A DNA stretch of 64,000 bases, taken from Prorocentrum cordatum. Its lineage: Eukaryota > Sar > Dinophyceae > Prorocentrales > Prorocentraceae. The notes beneath the pieces were generated by a model. The model was given only the letters and a program-made list of their open reading frames with translations. It was not told the DNA's origin and made no database searches. Location of the stretch: NCBI GenBank assembly GCA_963575745.1, contig CAUYUJ010014618.1, forward strand, positions 181,108 through 245,107, in the 5' to 3' direction. Both the position numbers and the translations under genes were made by a program. Of this stretch, positions 42,666 to 54,370 are shown in pieces. Numbering within the stretch: position 1 is the stretch's first letter; the number at the start of each line of letters is the position of its first letter.

Positions 42666-43194
42666 AACTAATGCTGTTTTCCTAGGGGCTCCAACTTCTA
42701 TGTAGGGTCGCACTGGGGTAATTGACTTTGCCTGACATTGCTCGAGAATTTCCGAGCAATCCAGGGAATGCCCCAATAGTTCGAGTCCGATGGACGAGGA
42801 AACGCCGACCAAGGAACCAGGGGAATACTTCTGACGAGTGTTGCCGAACTCAAAGGTTTCTTCATATGCCCACTTAAGCAACACGTTTGAGGGGAGCCAC
42901 AGCGTCCTCTCAATTCTTGAAGTTGCTGCCATTTGTTAGAACCAAGTTGCGCGGCGTTGATGCGATTGCGAGATGTTCAAAACGACCAGCTTCCAAGCTT
43001 CAGAGTCATCTTTGGTGAGGAGATCTCGGGCGAAGCGCCCAGCCCTCCGACACGCCCAGGTGTGGCAGGGAGGAGGTACAGTCAACCCGCATCAGAATGA
43101 GGGGCAACCTGCCCAGGTGCACCCTTGCATCCTTGCCCCTTCGGCCCCTCCTCGGCGATTTTCGCCGGCCAGCCCCGTCCGAAACACGCTAACG

Positions 43195-43347
43195 TTAAGT
43201 TGGTCCTGTCCCCCTACAGGGGGAATTTTCAAAATAGTAAAAAATAGTCGGGGGACTTTTTTTCCTATTTTGAGCATTTGGGGGTATTGTCTTGGTATTT
43301 TAAATTTTCGCCCAAAATCCCCCTGTAGGGGGACATGCCCGACTTAG
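43195..43347. mobile_element. MITE family B, best-preserved copy, perfect 8-bp duplication
   Basis: 153 bp. Termini TTAAGTTGGTCCTGTCCCCC and, in reverse, CTAAGTCGGGCATGTCCCCC. CGCTAACG flanks exactly (43187-43194 and 43348-43355). The interior AATAGTCGGGGGAC is shared with the other copies. Confidence 0.9.
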
Positions 43348-43904
43348 CGCTAACGTGGCCCTCCAAGGCCCTCGCATCCTCACCGCGCATCCTTGTCATA
43401 CGGGTTGGCCGTACGCATTCCCGAAACAGTGCTTGTACTCAGGGGCTTTTCTTTGTCTTGCCATAGCCGGGCCCGGGTGGCGGACCCGCCAGTTTGCGTC
43501 GGAGGGGGAGAAGCGATACCAACACCACCAGGGGGGCCACCCCCAGCGAGGAGGTCCACAATGCCTCCCCGAGCGGGAGACGGGGGATGTCTCGAGCGAG
43601 AGGGGGGGACCGCACCACCAGGGAGACCCCCTTTGGCCTCCGCGCATCTCCTCGCCCTGCTGGTGTTGGTGCCGCCCTTTCCTTGTCCCTACTTCTGGTC
43701 GCCCCGTCGGCGCCCCGTCGCCGCTCGGCGCCGACCGTCGCCGCCGCGTCGCGTGGCCTCGGGCGGCGCGTCGGCCGGCCTGTGGTCGCCCGTCGCCGCG
43801 CCGTCCGCGCCCGTGGCAGCCCGTCGCCACATGGAGAGCTGTTGCAGAGCACGGGCTGCAGCACGCAGAGCACGTTGCATCACGTACGATAGGTTTGCGT
43901 CGTG

Positions 43905-44085
43905 TCGACCAGCGGCGACCCCAGCGCGGACGTTCAAGGTTGAACGCCGCCGGCGACCCAGAATCGATCGATGTTGAACGATCGGACGTTGCGGCAGCGG
44001 CCGATCGTTCAAGGTTGAACGATCCCTGCGGTGTCAAAAACCAACGCTGGGGTCGGCACGACACGAACCTGCCGTAGCTTGCATA
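43905..44085. repeat. Dispersed repeat family R, copy 2
   Basis: GTTCAAGGTTGAACG occurs twice; TCAAAAACCAACGCTGGGG and GCACGACACGAACCTGCCG align with 57310-57500. Confidence 0.6.
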
Positions 44086-44827
44086 CAGTCGGGGCGCTGA
44101 AGCAGGATCCCTCTTCGTTTGGGAGGGGCTCCGCTCTTCTCAGTCGGTTTCCAGTGCCCCTTGGGTCTTCCTGAGGTGTTCCATGGAGAGTCGGAGTTTC
44201 GCTTGTGGGAAAGAGGGGCCTTGTTCTTTATTTAGGGCTCCTTGGGTCAACGCCCTAACTGTAGGTCGCACGACACAGATCGCATCACAAATATTGCACC
44301 ACTGAGACTGGACCACATAGGTTGCCTCACATAGCTCACGCCATGGATATACCTCATATATGTATATAGACATATGTATATTCTCTTTTCTACACGGATA
44401 ACAGAGTCAAGAACCCACCTTCCCTAGCCGATTTGTTCGACTCCCCCGAGAAAGTGCTAATTACATATGCCTCGGCCTCTTCGTTCATTTGGCATACGAC
44501 TTCATAATATCCCAGGGGATGCCCTTAAATATCCTTATCTCCCCCTCATCCCTGTCCACTCTGGAGAAATAAATGTCAGGAGTCCCTTACCAAACATGGG
44601 ACAACGTCGACACGCGCGCGTCGTCGCGCTATCCGAAAACCCATGCTACTCACTTCCGTTGTTGTTGAATTCTCATTTCTGAAGAATAATTATTGTTGAG
44701 CCCCCCCACCGGTGCATATTGTTTAGTCTCCATCAAGATGTGCCCCTCGACGCTCGCACCTTGTTTTTTGACAGGGAAAGTCTTCCTGCTCAAACTGAAC
44801 CCCTGGCCCCCGGGTTACAACAACAAC

Positions 44828-45045
44828 GGCTCCCGCCTGAGACTTCCTTACAATTTAGCGAGGACCCCCGCTCCCGCCCGAGACTTCCTCGCATTTTATT
44901 CAGGAATCGCGCTCTCGCTTCGGACTTCCTTACAATTTATTCAGGAATCGCTCTCCGGGCGCTCTGGAGTCGCGCGCTGGAAATTTGCTTGCAATTTACT
45001 GAAGAATAGCCTTGCGTTGGAATTTCCTGCAATTTGCCCAAGCGC
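44828..45045. repeat. Minisatellite, 45-55 bp units
   Basis: GACTTCCTTACAATTTA-like blocks recur five to six times with GCGCTC spacers. Confidence 0.8.
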
Positions 45046-45099
45046 CGCGCTCCCGACACCCAGGCACCCAAGAGTCGCGCCCGTTGTGGCCCCATGTGC

Positions 45100-45330
45100 A
45101 TGCCCTTCGTGGCCCCGCTGTCGCCATTTGTGTCCCCCTCACTGTCCTACGTGGCCCAGTTGCTACCCTCAGTGGCCACATAGTTGCCTTCTGTGGCCCC
45201 GCATTATCTGCACTTCGTGGCCCCCGCTCGTTCGCGCTTTTCGTGGCCCCATACGCATTCCCTTTGTGTCCCCGCTGTCGCCCTTCGTGGCCTACTTCGT
45301 GCCCTTCGTGGCCCTGCTGTCGTTCTCTCT
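45100..45330. repeat. Minisatellite TTCGTGGCCCCGCTGTCGCC
   Basis: CGTGGCCC-containing units of 20-35 bp repeated about nine times. Confidence 0.8.
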
Positions 45331-46772
45331 CGCTCTCGCTTTCGCTCGTCGGCGCCGTCGTCGTCGTCGTCGCCGTCGTCTTCGACGTCGTCGTCGTCGT
45401 CGTGGTCGGTCCCCTGTCCGTCCCTCTTGGGGTCGGGTCGACGGTCCGCGGCCGCCCCGCCGATCAGCGCTGCCGCTGGCCAGGCCGACGGTCCGCGGCC
45501 GCCCCGGCGCTTGCCGGGGTCGTCCTGCAGAGAAGAAAGGTATACCCCCCCGAAGGGGTTCGATCGAAGACGAAAAGGGCGGGTATCGAGGGTTTGGGAA
45601 ATACACGTTATTGGGCACTCGAGCATATAAGGGCGAACGGTCTTAAATTGATTGTTGTTGTTGTCGTTGTTTTTGTTGTTGTCGTTGTTGCTGCTGCCGT
45701 TAAAACATTACTTTAAGCATAGAAGGCGCGCGGTGTTGTTGAATGTACCCGGACAGAGCACCTGGGCGACACAACCCGAAGGGAGTGGCCCAAGGTGTTT
45801 GCATCAATGCACATGCAGTCGGACCTCGCAACTTGAACGGCGGTGCGGACCCGCCCCAGGCGTCACATCTGTGCCGCCATTGCGAGATGCCTCGAGATGC
45901 CACCCCGAGACACGGCCACCGGCAGCATCCCCACTTGGCCGCCGGCCTCAAGCAGCGGAGACCACGCGGCCCAAGGACTTCAGTTCCCGCGCCCCCCATG
46001 TCGGGGGGCCCCTTCGAGCAACCCCATCGGGCCTCTCAAGGGTGGCACGGCAGGCCCGCACCTATGGTGGCTGGCCAACCACAGGGCAAGAGTCTCACTC
46101 ACAGCCCCGTCGAGCTGTGGTGACGATCGGGCTGCCAACCCGCCTGTTTCCTGGGACGCCACGAGGGCACCCAGCGGCACAGGTGCAAAGCGTGCGGTTT
46201 TTCAAATTATTCGGACAACCAGGCCGCGTTGCGCGAGAGCTGGCGCGCACCAGCGCGGCCGCAAGTGGTGCGCCAGCCATGACCAAGCTTGCAAACGCCC
46301 CTGCATGGGTTTTGCCAAAGCAGTTGCGAATGGGAGGGTGGGGTGCTTGCGCGAGCACTTGAATTGGCAGCTCCAAAAGTTCAAGTTCTCCAACATGAAT
46401 TGCACCACACAGATTGCACAACGCAGTCTGGTAGAACACACTGCTCGGGGTCAACACGGGGCGAGGAGGAACGGAAGGAGGGAGGGAGGGAACGAAGGAA
46501 GAAAAGGAGGGGAGAAGGAGGAACAGCAGCAGCAGTAAGAGGAGTGTCTCCCTCGACCTAGGACGCCCGAAGAGAATCTCCGCAGGGTCCCGACGGGGCC
46601 CCACGAGCATCCCCGATCTGCTTGAAGGCCACCGTGCTAGGGTGCATGCCACCTCCAGGCCTGGAGCGAAGTGTTGCAGCTTGGGGGGTTGTTTTATCAA
46701 AGCTCGTGCCGCCAGACAACCTGCCTCAGAATGTTGGTGGTCCCTCTTCTGCTGACCCCTTGCGCAATGCAG

Positions 46773-46901
46773 GCGGTGGTGGAGGAAAAGTCGTGGCAGA
46801 TCGGGCAGACGCGCCTCTTCATGAAGGAGGACATGGAGAGGCACTACGAGAGGCTGTTGGTGGAGAACGCTAAGAGCCACGTCATCACCCTCCAGAAGCG
46901 G
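46773..46901 (+). CDS. Myosin heavy chain, exon e (end of converter, lever-arm start)
   Basis: 129 nt, 43 codons, starting AVVEEKSWQIGQTRLFMK and ending SHVITLQKR. WQIGQTRLFMK is the diagnostic yqiGkTKvFlr block that ends the myosin motor, and MERHYERLLVENAKSHVITL is the following helix entering the IQ neck (LxxxRxxxxxxAxxxIQ pattern). The acceptor is CAATGCAG before GCG; the donor is AAGCGG followed by GTTCCG, both regular and in phase 0. This is the longest and clearest of the exons. Intron 5 after it contains the assembly gap. Confidence 0.92.
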
Positions 46902-47309
46902 GTTCCGCCCCCAGTTGCCCCGAATTCCACCGGCTTCCCATCAGTCTCTCAGGTGTACTATCGTCCCCGCCCCGCCCGTCCCATCCATTCCCGCTCCTCC
47001 TCCCCCTTCTCCACCTCCTTCCTCCTCCCTCTGCCTATCCCCTCTTCCAGCTCTGCGCGTTCCGATCAGGGCCGCGGGTCTCCGCCGTGGCTCCATATGC
47101 GCGGACCAGCAAGGGCACAATCACGGCCTCCTTCTATCGGACGTCTTCGGAGGCCTCCCTGGAGGCACCCAGAGGCCCGACGAGGGCGAACACGTGCGAA
47201 ATTCGACCGCCGGCCCCCTTCCCCACCCATTTCTCCCCCACTCTCCTCGTCCTCCTCCTCCTCCCTGGTCGCCTCCCTTTCGTTTGCCTCTTTCCGCCTC
47301 GAGATCATA

Positions 47310-47409
47310 NNNNNNNNNNNNNNNNNNNNNNNNNNNNNNNNNNNNNNNNNNNNNNNNNNNNNNNNNNNNNNNNNNNNNNNNNNNNNNNNNNNNNNNNNNN
47401 NNNNNNNNN
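47310..47409. other. Assembly gap, 100 N
   Basis: Exactly 100 N, the conventional length for a gap of unknown size, placed at the edge of a (TCC)n tract. Confidence 0.99.
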
Positions 47410-47540
47410 TCCTCCTCTTCCTCCTCCTCCTCCTCCTCCTCCCTCTCCCTCCCCCTTCTCCTCCTCCTCCTCCTCCTCCTCCTCCTCCTCCTCCTCCTGC
47501 TCTTCCTGCTCCTCCTCCTCCTCCTCCTCCTCCTCCTCAC
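47410..47540. repeat. (TCC)n tract at gap edge
   Basis: Pure pyrimidine triplets immediately right of the gap, probably the cause of the assembly break. Confidence 0.9.
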
Positions 47541-48094
47541 GGCCCCCTAGGCTCCCTCGGGGAGATACCGGCACCCCCGTAGGGGACCTAGGAGGCAGGC
47601 CGGAAGGAAGCGGTCCGCCTGCTAGGCCACGGCTGGCCTGCAGGCCGCTGGAATTCCGGCCAGGCAGAGGCAAGGAGGGGAGAGTTGGAGGAGGATGGGA
47701 CGGTCGCACAGACGGCGCGCCGGCAAGGGCGGCCCGGCAGGGGAAGAGGAGGGCGGGGGAAGGGAGAGGGGGGCGGGGGGCGGCGGCGTGCGCTGGCGTG
47801 GTGGTGGTGGTCATGCTGGTGGTGGTCGTGGTGGTCGGTGGTCGAGGTGGTCGCGCTGGTGGCGGTCGTCGTGGTGGTCGTGATGGAGGTGGTCGTGGTG
47901 GCTGGTAGGCGTGGTCGGTCTGCTGGTAGTGGCTGGTAGGTGTGGTCGGTGCTGGTGGTGTGTCCTCCTCCTCCTCCTCCCCTCCGTGTGACGGCGGGCG
48001 GGGCCGGCGCTACCCCGTCGCGGCCCCCCGGTTGCGGCCGCCTGTCGTCGTCGGCTTGCGGCGGCGGCCTGTTGCGGCCCTCGGCGGCCCAGGC

Positions 48095-48250
48095 TGAAGT
48101 CGGGCATGCCCCTCTACAACAGGAGTATGTAACAACTCTGTCACACAATCGTTGGGTGACGATTGCCAATTGTGTTTGATCAGTTTTGATTGTTCCTTGC
48201 TTTTCATTTCCGATTCAAAATCCGCCTGCAGGAACACATGCCCGACCTAA
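48095..48250. mobile_element. MITE family B, copy
   Basis: Left GAAGTCGGGCATGCCCCTCT, right ACACATGCCCGACCTAA, central GACGATTGCCAATTG. Confidence 0.75.
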
Positions 48251-48290
48251 ACCTTGGCAGCGGCGGTGCCCTGGCTAAACGGTCTTTCTT

Positions 48291-48417
48291 GGCATCGTTC
48301 GGACGTGTGCCTTTTTTTCTCGGCGCGGGGACCATCGAGGAGCCTCCTGGATCACCGATCATGCAAAGACACGCGCGGGATCGGAACATACACGGGGAAT
48401 GGATGTCCGAGCGATGC
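48291..48417. mobile_element. MITE family C, copy 4
   Basis: Left GGCATCGTTCGGACGTGTGC, right GGATGTCCGAGCGATGC, core GGGACCATCGAGGAGCCTCC. Only 40 bp from a family B copy. Confidence 0.78.
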
Positions 48418-49229
48418 GGGGCTGCAGCAGCATAGGCAGAACGAAAACAAAACGAGGGAAAGCGAAAGCACGGCGAGAACGGAAAGAATTGCTTGGCTCG
48501 AGCCTCGCTGTGGAGGTCGTTGCCGCCGCGGTCGGGTCGGGGGAGCTGGCAGGAACAGCTCTTCGGGGCCAGACGGGGGAGCAGAGAGCAGGAGGAGGAG
48601 GAGGAGGAGGAGGAGGAGGAGGAGGAGGAGGAGGGCCAGAGCAAGCCCATGAGGCATCAACGACGCTGCAATGCACTCGCCCGTCCCGAGCCCCCTCATA
48701 ATTCCCTACAGGTTTTCCTTTCATTTTTAGTAGCGCCACGTTGAAAGACCAGCACCTGTCGGGCCTGCCATTCAAGCGAGAGCTCTGTCTTGAAAGGAAC
48801 TAGTTGGCACTCCCTCCTGCCAGCGAGTGATCAGTTGCACGCGGGGGCATGATCGCTCAACTCCGCGCGCTGGTCAGCGAGATCTCCGCTCTGGAAGAGG
48901 ACCGCTGGCGGGATCGCCCGCCTCCAGGTGGGGCCCCCGCCAGCAGCTTGCCTGCTTTGAAGACCTGCGCGCCGCCACGCTGCATCCGGGCAGGCTGTGC
49001 TGACCGGCGAGGGGGAGGCGGGCGAGGAGGAGGCGGAGGAAAAACGCGGCGAGCAGGCACACCCAAGCAGGAGGAGAGGGGGGAAGGCAGACGGCTCCGC
49101 CGGGGCAACTCTTTGCACGCGTGCCCGCTCCCGGCCTCGAGCGCCGAGGAACTTCTCACGGCAGCCGCGGCTGCTTCCGCGGCGTGCCGGCCTCCGCCCG
49201 TGCGGCCTGCAGCTGCATGGTCAAACTTT

Positions 49230-49412
49230 CGGCCTCCTCCTCCTCCTCCTCCTCCTCTTCCTCCTCCTCCTTCTTCTCCTCCTCCTTCTTCTCCTCCTCC
49301 TCCTCCTCCTCCTTCTCCTCCTCCTCCTCCTCCTCCTCCTCCTCCTCCTCCTCCTCCTCCTCCTCCCCCTCCTCCCCTCCCTCTCCCTCCCCCTCCTCCT
49401 CCTCCCCAATGT
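49230..49412. repeat. (TCC)n tract
   Basis: CTC/TTC/TCC pyrimidine triplets. Confidence 0.92.
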
Positions 49413-50599
49413 TTGGGGAAGGGCGCCACCCTGCCCCCGTGCAGCTGCTGCGCGTTGTGCCAATGCGGCCGCCGTCGTCCATCTCAAGACGCCCCGACCG
49501 TTGTGACAGCCCGCCAGGATCTCGGGGCGACTGCGCGCGGTGCGAGAGTCGAGCGCCACGTGCTATAAGGGAGCCGCCCTCCGTCATGGAAGCTGTAGCC
49601 GCGTGGCGCTTGGGCGAGAGACATCCCCGTGCTGAAGCGGCACCGCCCTCTCTCCGTGGGATTGCTTCTGACTTCAAGTGTGCGTGGCGCTGAATCGAGG
49701 GCTGCGTCTTGAAAAACTACCCCCCTCCCGCCTTGACGTTGCTACACACATGCGCGCGGCGCTTTGGTCAGAGCTCCATTTTGAAAATGATACGCCCTCC
49801 CTTTTTGAAAGTAATGCAGATTTCAAGCTTCGGGACCAGAAGTGGTGAGGACGTCTAAGGCGATACGACCTGCCCGTCCTAACAACACGTCTGGGATGTA
49901 CGACATGGACGAGTTCGTTGTAAGGAAAAGGATTGGATGAGGAGGAGGGGAGGAGCAGGGAGGGGGCGGGGATGACAAGCGAGGGCATGAGGAGCTTCTT
50001 CTGGGGGCCCTCTTGGGTCGATTCGGGTCCCTCTTGGAGACTTATGGGGCTATCTCGGGGCGATCTTCGGGCGAACGTGGAAGCCTCTGGGCTGTCTCGG
50101 AGCGTCGGGGAGCCGAGAAGGCGAGAACACCAAAGCCTTTCAACAACAAAGCACAAACTATGCTGTGCTACCTCTTGGGGTATTTTTCGGAGCGCTCTTG
50201 GGGGCCTCGTCAACCGTCCGGGAGGTGACTCGGACCGTCAGGAGGCCATTCGTGGCGTCTCGGGCGGATAATTCGGCCATTCACAGCCCTCTTGAGTCGT
50301 CTTGGAGGCCTTTAGGGCCACTCTTCGCCAGTCTTGAGGTTTTGTTGGCCCTGGGACCCGCCAGGTGGGAAAGGCATTCTGACCCGGGACCCCCCCTGAG
50401 ACCGATCCCGGGACCCCCTTTGGGAACCCCCTTGGACACCCCCGGGACCCCCTCCCCCCCCCTGGCGGGCAAGGGACCAAATGGAAAGGGCTCCCCGTTG
50501 ACTCAACTACGACGTTGCTCAATTTCGCTTGGACCGGCACGCTTGAGGATCAGGGCCCAGGAGAAGGGGGGGTGCGGCGACGGCGACAGCGACGGCGAC

Positions 50600-50638
50600 G
50601 GCGATGACGACGGGGACGACGACGACGACGACGACGGG

Positions 50639-50695
<57 letters not shown>

Positions 50696-50745
50696 ACGAG
50701 GCGGAGCGGCGACGTCGACGACGACGACGACGACGACGACAAACG
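50600..50745. repeat. (GAC)n tract
   Basis: Almost perfect GAC triplets, continuing the CGN theme of 40545-41210. Confidence 0.92.
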
Positions 50746-51234
50746 GAAGAGCGTTTTCCGCACGCCGACAGAATTGGCGGGTTGTGTTGTTCTTATCTCT
50801 CTTTCTCGCTCCCTCCCACTCTCTGTCTCTCCTCTCTCTCTCTCTCTCTCTGTCGGTGTCGTTTCTCTCAATCCGTCTCCGTCTCCCCCTCTTTCTCTCC
50901 CTCCCCCTCCCTCTTTCTCTCCCTCTCTCTTCGTCGTCCTGCTCCAGATTCTCCCCCGCAGGCCCGTTTCCCAGGCCTCGATCCCACCTCTGCCTTGCCC
51001 ACGTCCTGCTACTGCTAACCCCCTTCGACTTCCCTTCCCTTCTTTCGCCTCGTCCTCCCTTCCTTTTTTCCCTTCTTACGCCTTGTCCCTCCCTTCTTCC
51101 CTGCCCTCTCCTCCCCTTTTCCCTGCCTCTGCTTCCTTCTCTTCCTTCCCTTCTCTCTCACGCCTCTTCCCTCCTTCCCTTCCTTCCCTTCCCTTCCTTC
51201 CCTTCTTGTGCCTCGTCCTCGTCGTCCTCCTCAG

Positions 51235-51327
51235 ACAAGGGGGCTGGGAGGCATCCAGTGCGCAGCCCGCACCAATCGGGCCGTCGCTGCCTTCGCCGAG
51301 GCCAAGCGGAGACGCACCGCCGCACTG
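51235..51327 (+). CDS. Myosin heavy chain, exon f (IQ motif)
   Basis: 93 nt, 31 codons, starting TRGLGGIQCAARTNRAVAAF and ending RRRTAAL. GIQCAARTNRAVAAFAEAKR fits the IQ consensus (I/L)QxxxRxxxxR/x, which binds calmodulin-type light chains on the myosin lever arm. The acceptor follows a long polypyrimidine tract (CGTCCTCCTCAG); the donor is GCACTG followed by GTGCTC; both borders are phase 0, matching exons e and g. The distance from LQKR of exon e to GIQC is shorter than the usual 23-25 residues between IQ units, so one neck exon may be missing, possibly in the gap at 47310-47409. Confidence 0.8.
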
Positions 51328-51649
51328 GTGCTCTCCGTCCCCTCCCGCGGGGTCTGTCGCCTGGCCGTTGTCAGGGGCGCGGGAGGATGATGATTTCGAG
51401 TGGGAGGCGGGGATGATGTGGATGAGATTCAGGAGGGTCATGAGGATCATGCGGATCATGAGATTCAGGAGGGCCATGAGGATCATGCGGATCATGAGGG
51501 TCATGAGGAGGAGGGCTAGGAGGAGGAGGCGGAGGAGGAGGAGGAGATAGCGCTGGCGCTGCTGCGGAAGCTCGCCCAGCCGCCAGCGCAGGCCTCGCAC
51601 AATCCCCCCCGCGGGGCAAGCGGCGGGCTGCCTCGTCCGGACGAGCGGC

Positions 51650-52750
51650 GTGGGCAAGCTCGCGCACCAGCTCCGCCCCAGCCCGCCAGCCGACCCCCGG
51701 GCCCCGGCCGCTCACCACGAGGCCGCGCTCGAGGCGTACGGGGAGCTCGCGCGCCTCGGCCCTTTGCAAGCCGACATGCGGACGCAGCGCCGCTTGCCGC
51801 TGCGGCGGGGTGGACACGGACTCCCCAGCCAGTTGGCGCTGGTGCCGACCACTTGGCCGGCCTCCAGAGGGCAAAGCTTGGCCGAGGCCAGGGCGTGAGC
51901 GGGTTTGGCGGGGCTGGCCAACCTGGAGACCTGGACGCTGGCTGCCGCGTGCTGGACGGCGCTGACCGAACTGCGGCCCGACGAGATAGATAAGCGCGGG
52001 ATGCCGCCGCCCTGGCCATTGGCGGCGCAGGAGCCTCGGCAGAAGTTCAACTGGCGCCCACGCAACGGCGTGACACAAAACGCAACAGCGCCTTGCTGAG
52101 CGCCTTCGGAGCTGAATAACAAACACTTCTGCGCTCCTGCGGAGGGCCCCGCGCGGCCGGCTGGCAGGTGGCCCACGGAGGGCCGCACCACAAAGTGGAG
52201 GATGCAGGCTAGTGCTCCATTGCGCGGGCGGTCCTAGGCCTGGACGCTGCGCTGGGTGAGGGCAGCTGCAGTGCAGCCGCCGCCGCAAGACGGGCTGCTG
52301 CAGTGCAGCCGCGCCACGCTTTACCGCTGCCCCCCATCAGAGGCGGTCCCAAGGCGCAGAGCAGAGATGTCGAGGAAGTTTGGGAGCGCATCTGCCCCAC
52401 ATGCGGATTCCGCACGGCCTGGCTGGTCCCTGTTCCCGCCTGGGTCAGGTGGCAATGGCGCTGCTTCGCCCGGGCCGCAGCACTGCCGACGCGCCCCCGC
52501 CTGGCCTCTGCGCCCGCTGCGGAGCGGCCGTCCAGGCGGAGGGGGGAATGGCTCTCTTGCGCCTGGAGGCGCAGCGCGGGGAATGCCCCAGGGTGCGCGC
52601 GGACGTTACAACCTAGCGCAGCGTCCCCGGGGGCGCGCGCGCCCTGGCGGCGGCAGCTGACCGCGACGGCGCCGTCGACGCCGACGCCGGAGCAGACAAG
52701 CGGCGCCGCTACCCAGCGGACCGCGCGCCCTGGCCGCTGCGCCCGCTAGC
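51650..52750 (+). pseudogene. Degraded coding relic, possibly retroelement C-terminus
   Basis: One + frame is open over 51650-52099 apart from a TGA at 51896, with ALEAYGELARLGPLQADMR and NLETWTLAAACWTALTELRP. Another frame (52140-52480) reads WQVAHGGPHHKVEDAG, then HALPLPPIRGG and ERICPTCGFRTAW; a third has LCARCGAAVQAEGG. Spaced His and CxxCG pairs resemble the C-terminal finger of the non-LTR copies (CKECGASARS at the window end). Antisense frames are equally open, so the call is tentative. Confidence 0.3.
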
Positions 52751-52844
52751 GCTGGGGACAGGGGGGTGCCACGGCCAGGCAGCGCTTCGGCACCACCTTC
52801 GGTTGGCGAGTAGCCAGGGGCAGGGCTTCGGTTCCGGGAGGAGA

Positions 52845-52849
52845 ATGAG

Positions 52850-52897
<48 letters not shown>

Positions 52898-52931
52898 GAG
52901 GAGGAGGAGGAGGAGCAGGAGCAGGAGCAGT

Positions 52932-52968
<37 letters not shown>

Positions 52969-53510
52969 ACAGGAGCAGGAGGAGGAGGAGGAGGAGGAAG
53001 AGGAGGAGGAGGAGGAGGAATAATAATAACAATATTAAGACGAAGAAAAAGACGAAGAAGAAGAATAATACGAATAAGAAGAAGACGAATAATAATACTA
53101 GTAGTAATAAGAAGAAGAAGCAGAAGAAGAAGAGGAGGAGGAGGAAGAGGAGGTGAGGGGAGGAGGAGGAGGAGGAGGAGGAGGAGGAGAGGAGGAGGAG
53201 GAGGAGGCGGGACGAGGATAGAGGACGAGGAGGAGGACGAGGATAGAGGACGAGGAGGAGGAGGAGGTGGAGGAGGAGGAGCAGGAGGAGGAGGAGGAGG
53301 ACGGGGAGGAGGAAGAAAAGGAGGAGGAGGAGGAGGATAAAGAAGAGGGGGAGGAGGAGGAGGAAGAGGAGTATGATGAGGAGGAGCAGGAGCAGGAGGA
53401 GGAGCAGGACGGAGGAGGAGGGGGAGGAGGAGGAGGAGCAGGAGGGGGAGGAGGAGGTGGAGGAGGAGGAGGAGGAGGAGGAGGAGGAGGAGGAGGAGGG
53501 GAACGAGGAG
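52845..53510. repeat. (GGA)n / (GAC)n / (GAA)n tract
   Basis: About 665 bp of purine-rich triplets with a short AT-richer middle (53018-53110, AATAATA steps). Confidence 0.93.
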
Positions 53511-54179
53511 GAGCCTCCGAACGTCGGGTAGGATCTGGGCCGACCCAGAGGGAACCAGCGCGCGCTGCCCGGGCATAGCGTTTGGAAGCGTTGCGCCCCC
53601 GAGAGAGCGGAGCGACCGCAGGCTCGGAGGATTCTTTTCAGAGAAGGACAGGTCGCCAATGTATCGGCCGAGTGAATGGCCAGGCCCGTTCAAGTAGTGA
53701 CGGGCGCGATGATGAGGATGGGGGTGAGCATGTGGATGAGGATAACTTAGTAATGGTGATGCTGGTGATGGTGATGGTGACGTTTGTGGTGATTGCGGTA
53801 ATGATGGTGATGGTGGTGGGGTGGTTAGGATGACGATGCTGATGCTGATGATGATGATGGTGGTTGTGGTGATCATTGGGGGGATTCGGATGAAGATGAG
53901 AGGGATAATGATGAGGATGAGGAGGATGAGTTGGATGATGGTAGTGGTGATGATGACGGACGATGTACACTATATGTATACACGCATACACCGGGTATTT
54001 GAATCGATCTGGTTCCCCAGGCTCCTCCACATGTGCTGGCAGTGGTGTGGTGGGCAGCGTGACGAGTCCGTTTCCGCCCCGCACGCGCGCCAGGAACAGC
54101 AACACAGGCTGAATTTCACGGGGCGGCATTCGCTTCCTTGTTCAGGTGGTTGCTTGCGCTATCAACCCATCCCTGTTCA

Positions 54180-54370
54180 TCACGAGCGCCGAACATTTCC
54201 GTATTCACGCCCCCGCAGTCTGGATTCCGTGGCGCGATCCCGCGGATGCGCAGTCTCACGGATACGTTCCGCGCGGGGCATCTGCGACAAAACGTCCCGA
54301 ATCCGCGGTTTTTGGCAAAGGGCCCGGCCCGCGACGCCCCGGATACGGATATGTTGTGCATGCCCACGAG
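54180..54370. repeat. Dispersed repeat family S, copy 2 (inverted relative to copy 1)
   Basis: CCGTATTCACGCCCCCGCAG, TCTGGATTCCGTGGCGCGAT and GGCCCGCGACGCCCCGGATA align with the reverse complement of 16540-16720. Confidence 0.6.

Larger units (their letters stand above)
39352..46772 (+). other. Myosin intron 4 (about 7.4 kb)
   Basis: Closes CCTTGCGCAATGCAG. The contents listed separately are mostly microsatellites and MITEs. Nothing recognised in 39480-39764, 39966-40544 (purine-rich at 40100-40215), 41211-41764, 41809-42229, 42666-43194, 43348-43904, 44086-44827 and 45331-46772. The last stretch has GC-rich ORFs in both strands, with CRHC- and CKACG-like pairs near 45870 and 46190 that I could not assign. 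Confidence 0.65.
46902..51234 (+). other. Myosin intron 5 (4.3 kb), contains assembly gap
   Basis: Opens GTTCCG and closes with a long polypyrimidine tract ending CGTCGTCCTCCTCAG. Besides the listed repeats: 47541-48094 and 49413-50599 hold nothing recognised (50000-50480 has loose CTCTTGGG repeats), 48418-49229 includes a (GGA)n tract at 48589-48640, and 50746-51234 is pyrimidine-rich. Confidence 0.7.

Noticed and set aside
45843-46300. Cys/His pairs (CRHCEMP, RCKACG) suggesting a zinc finger
   Set aside because: The two pairs are in frames separated by a stop, and spacing matches no finger I know.
48834-48980. Possible coiled-coil exon reading QLRALVSEISALEEDRWRDR after an AG
   Set aside because: It is open and follows TGATCAG, but it lies between the converter and IQ exons where a coiled coil would not fit the myosin order, and no donor was convincing. 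It could belong to another gene.
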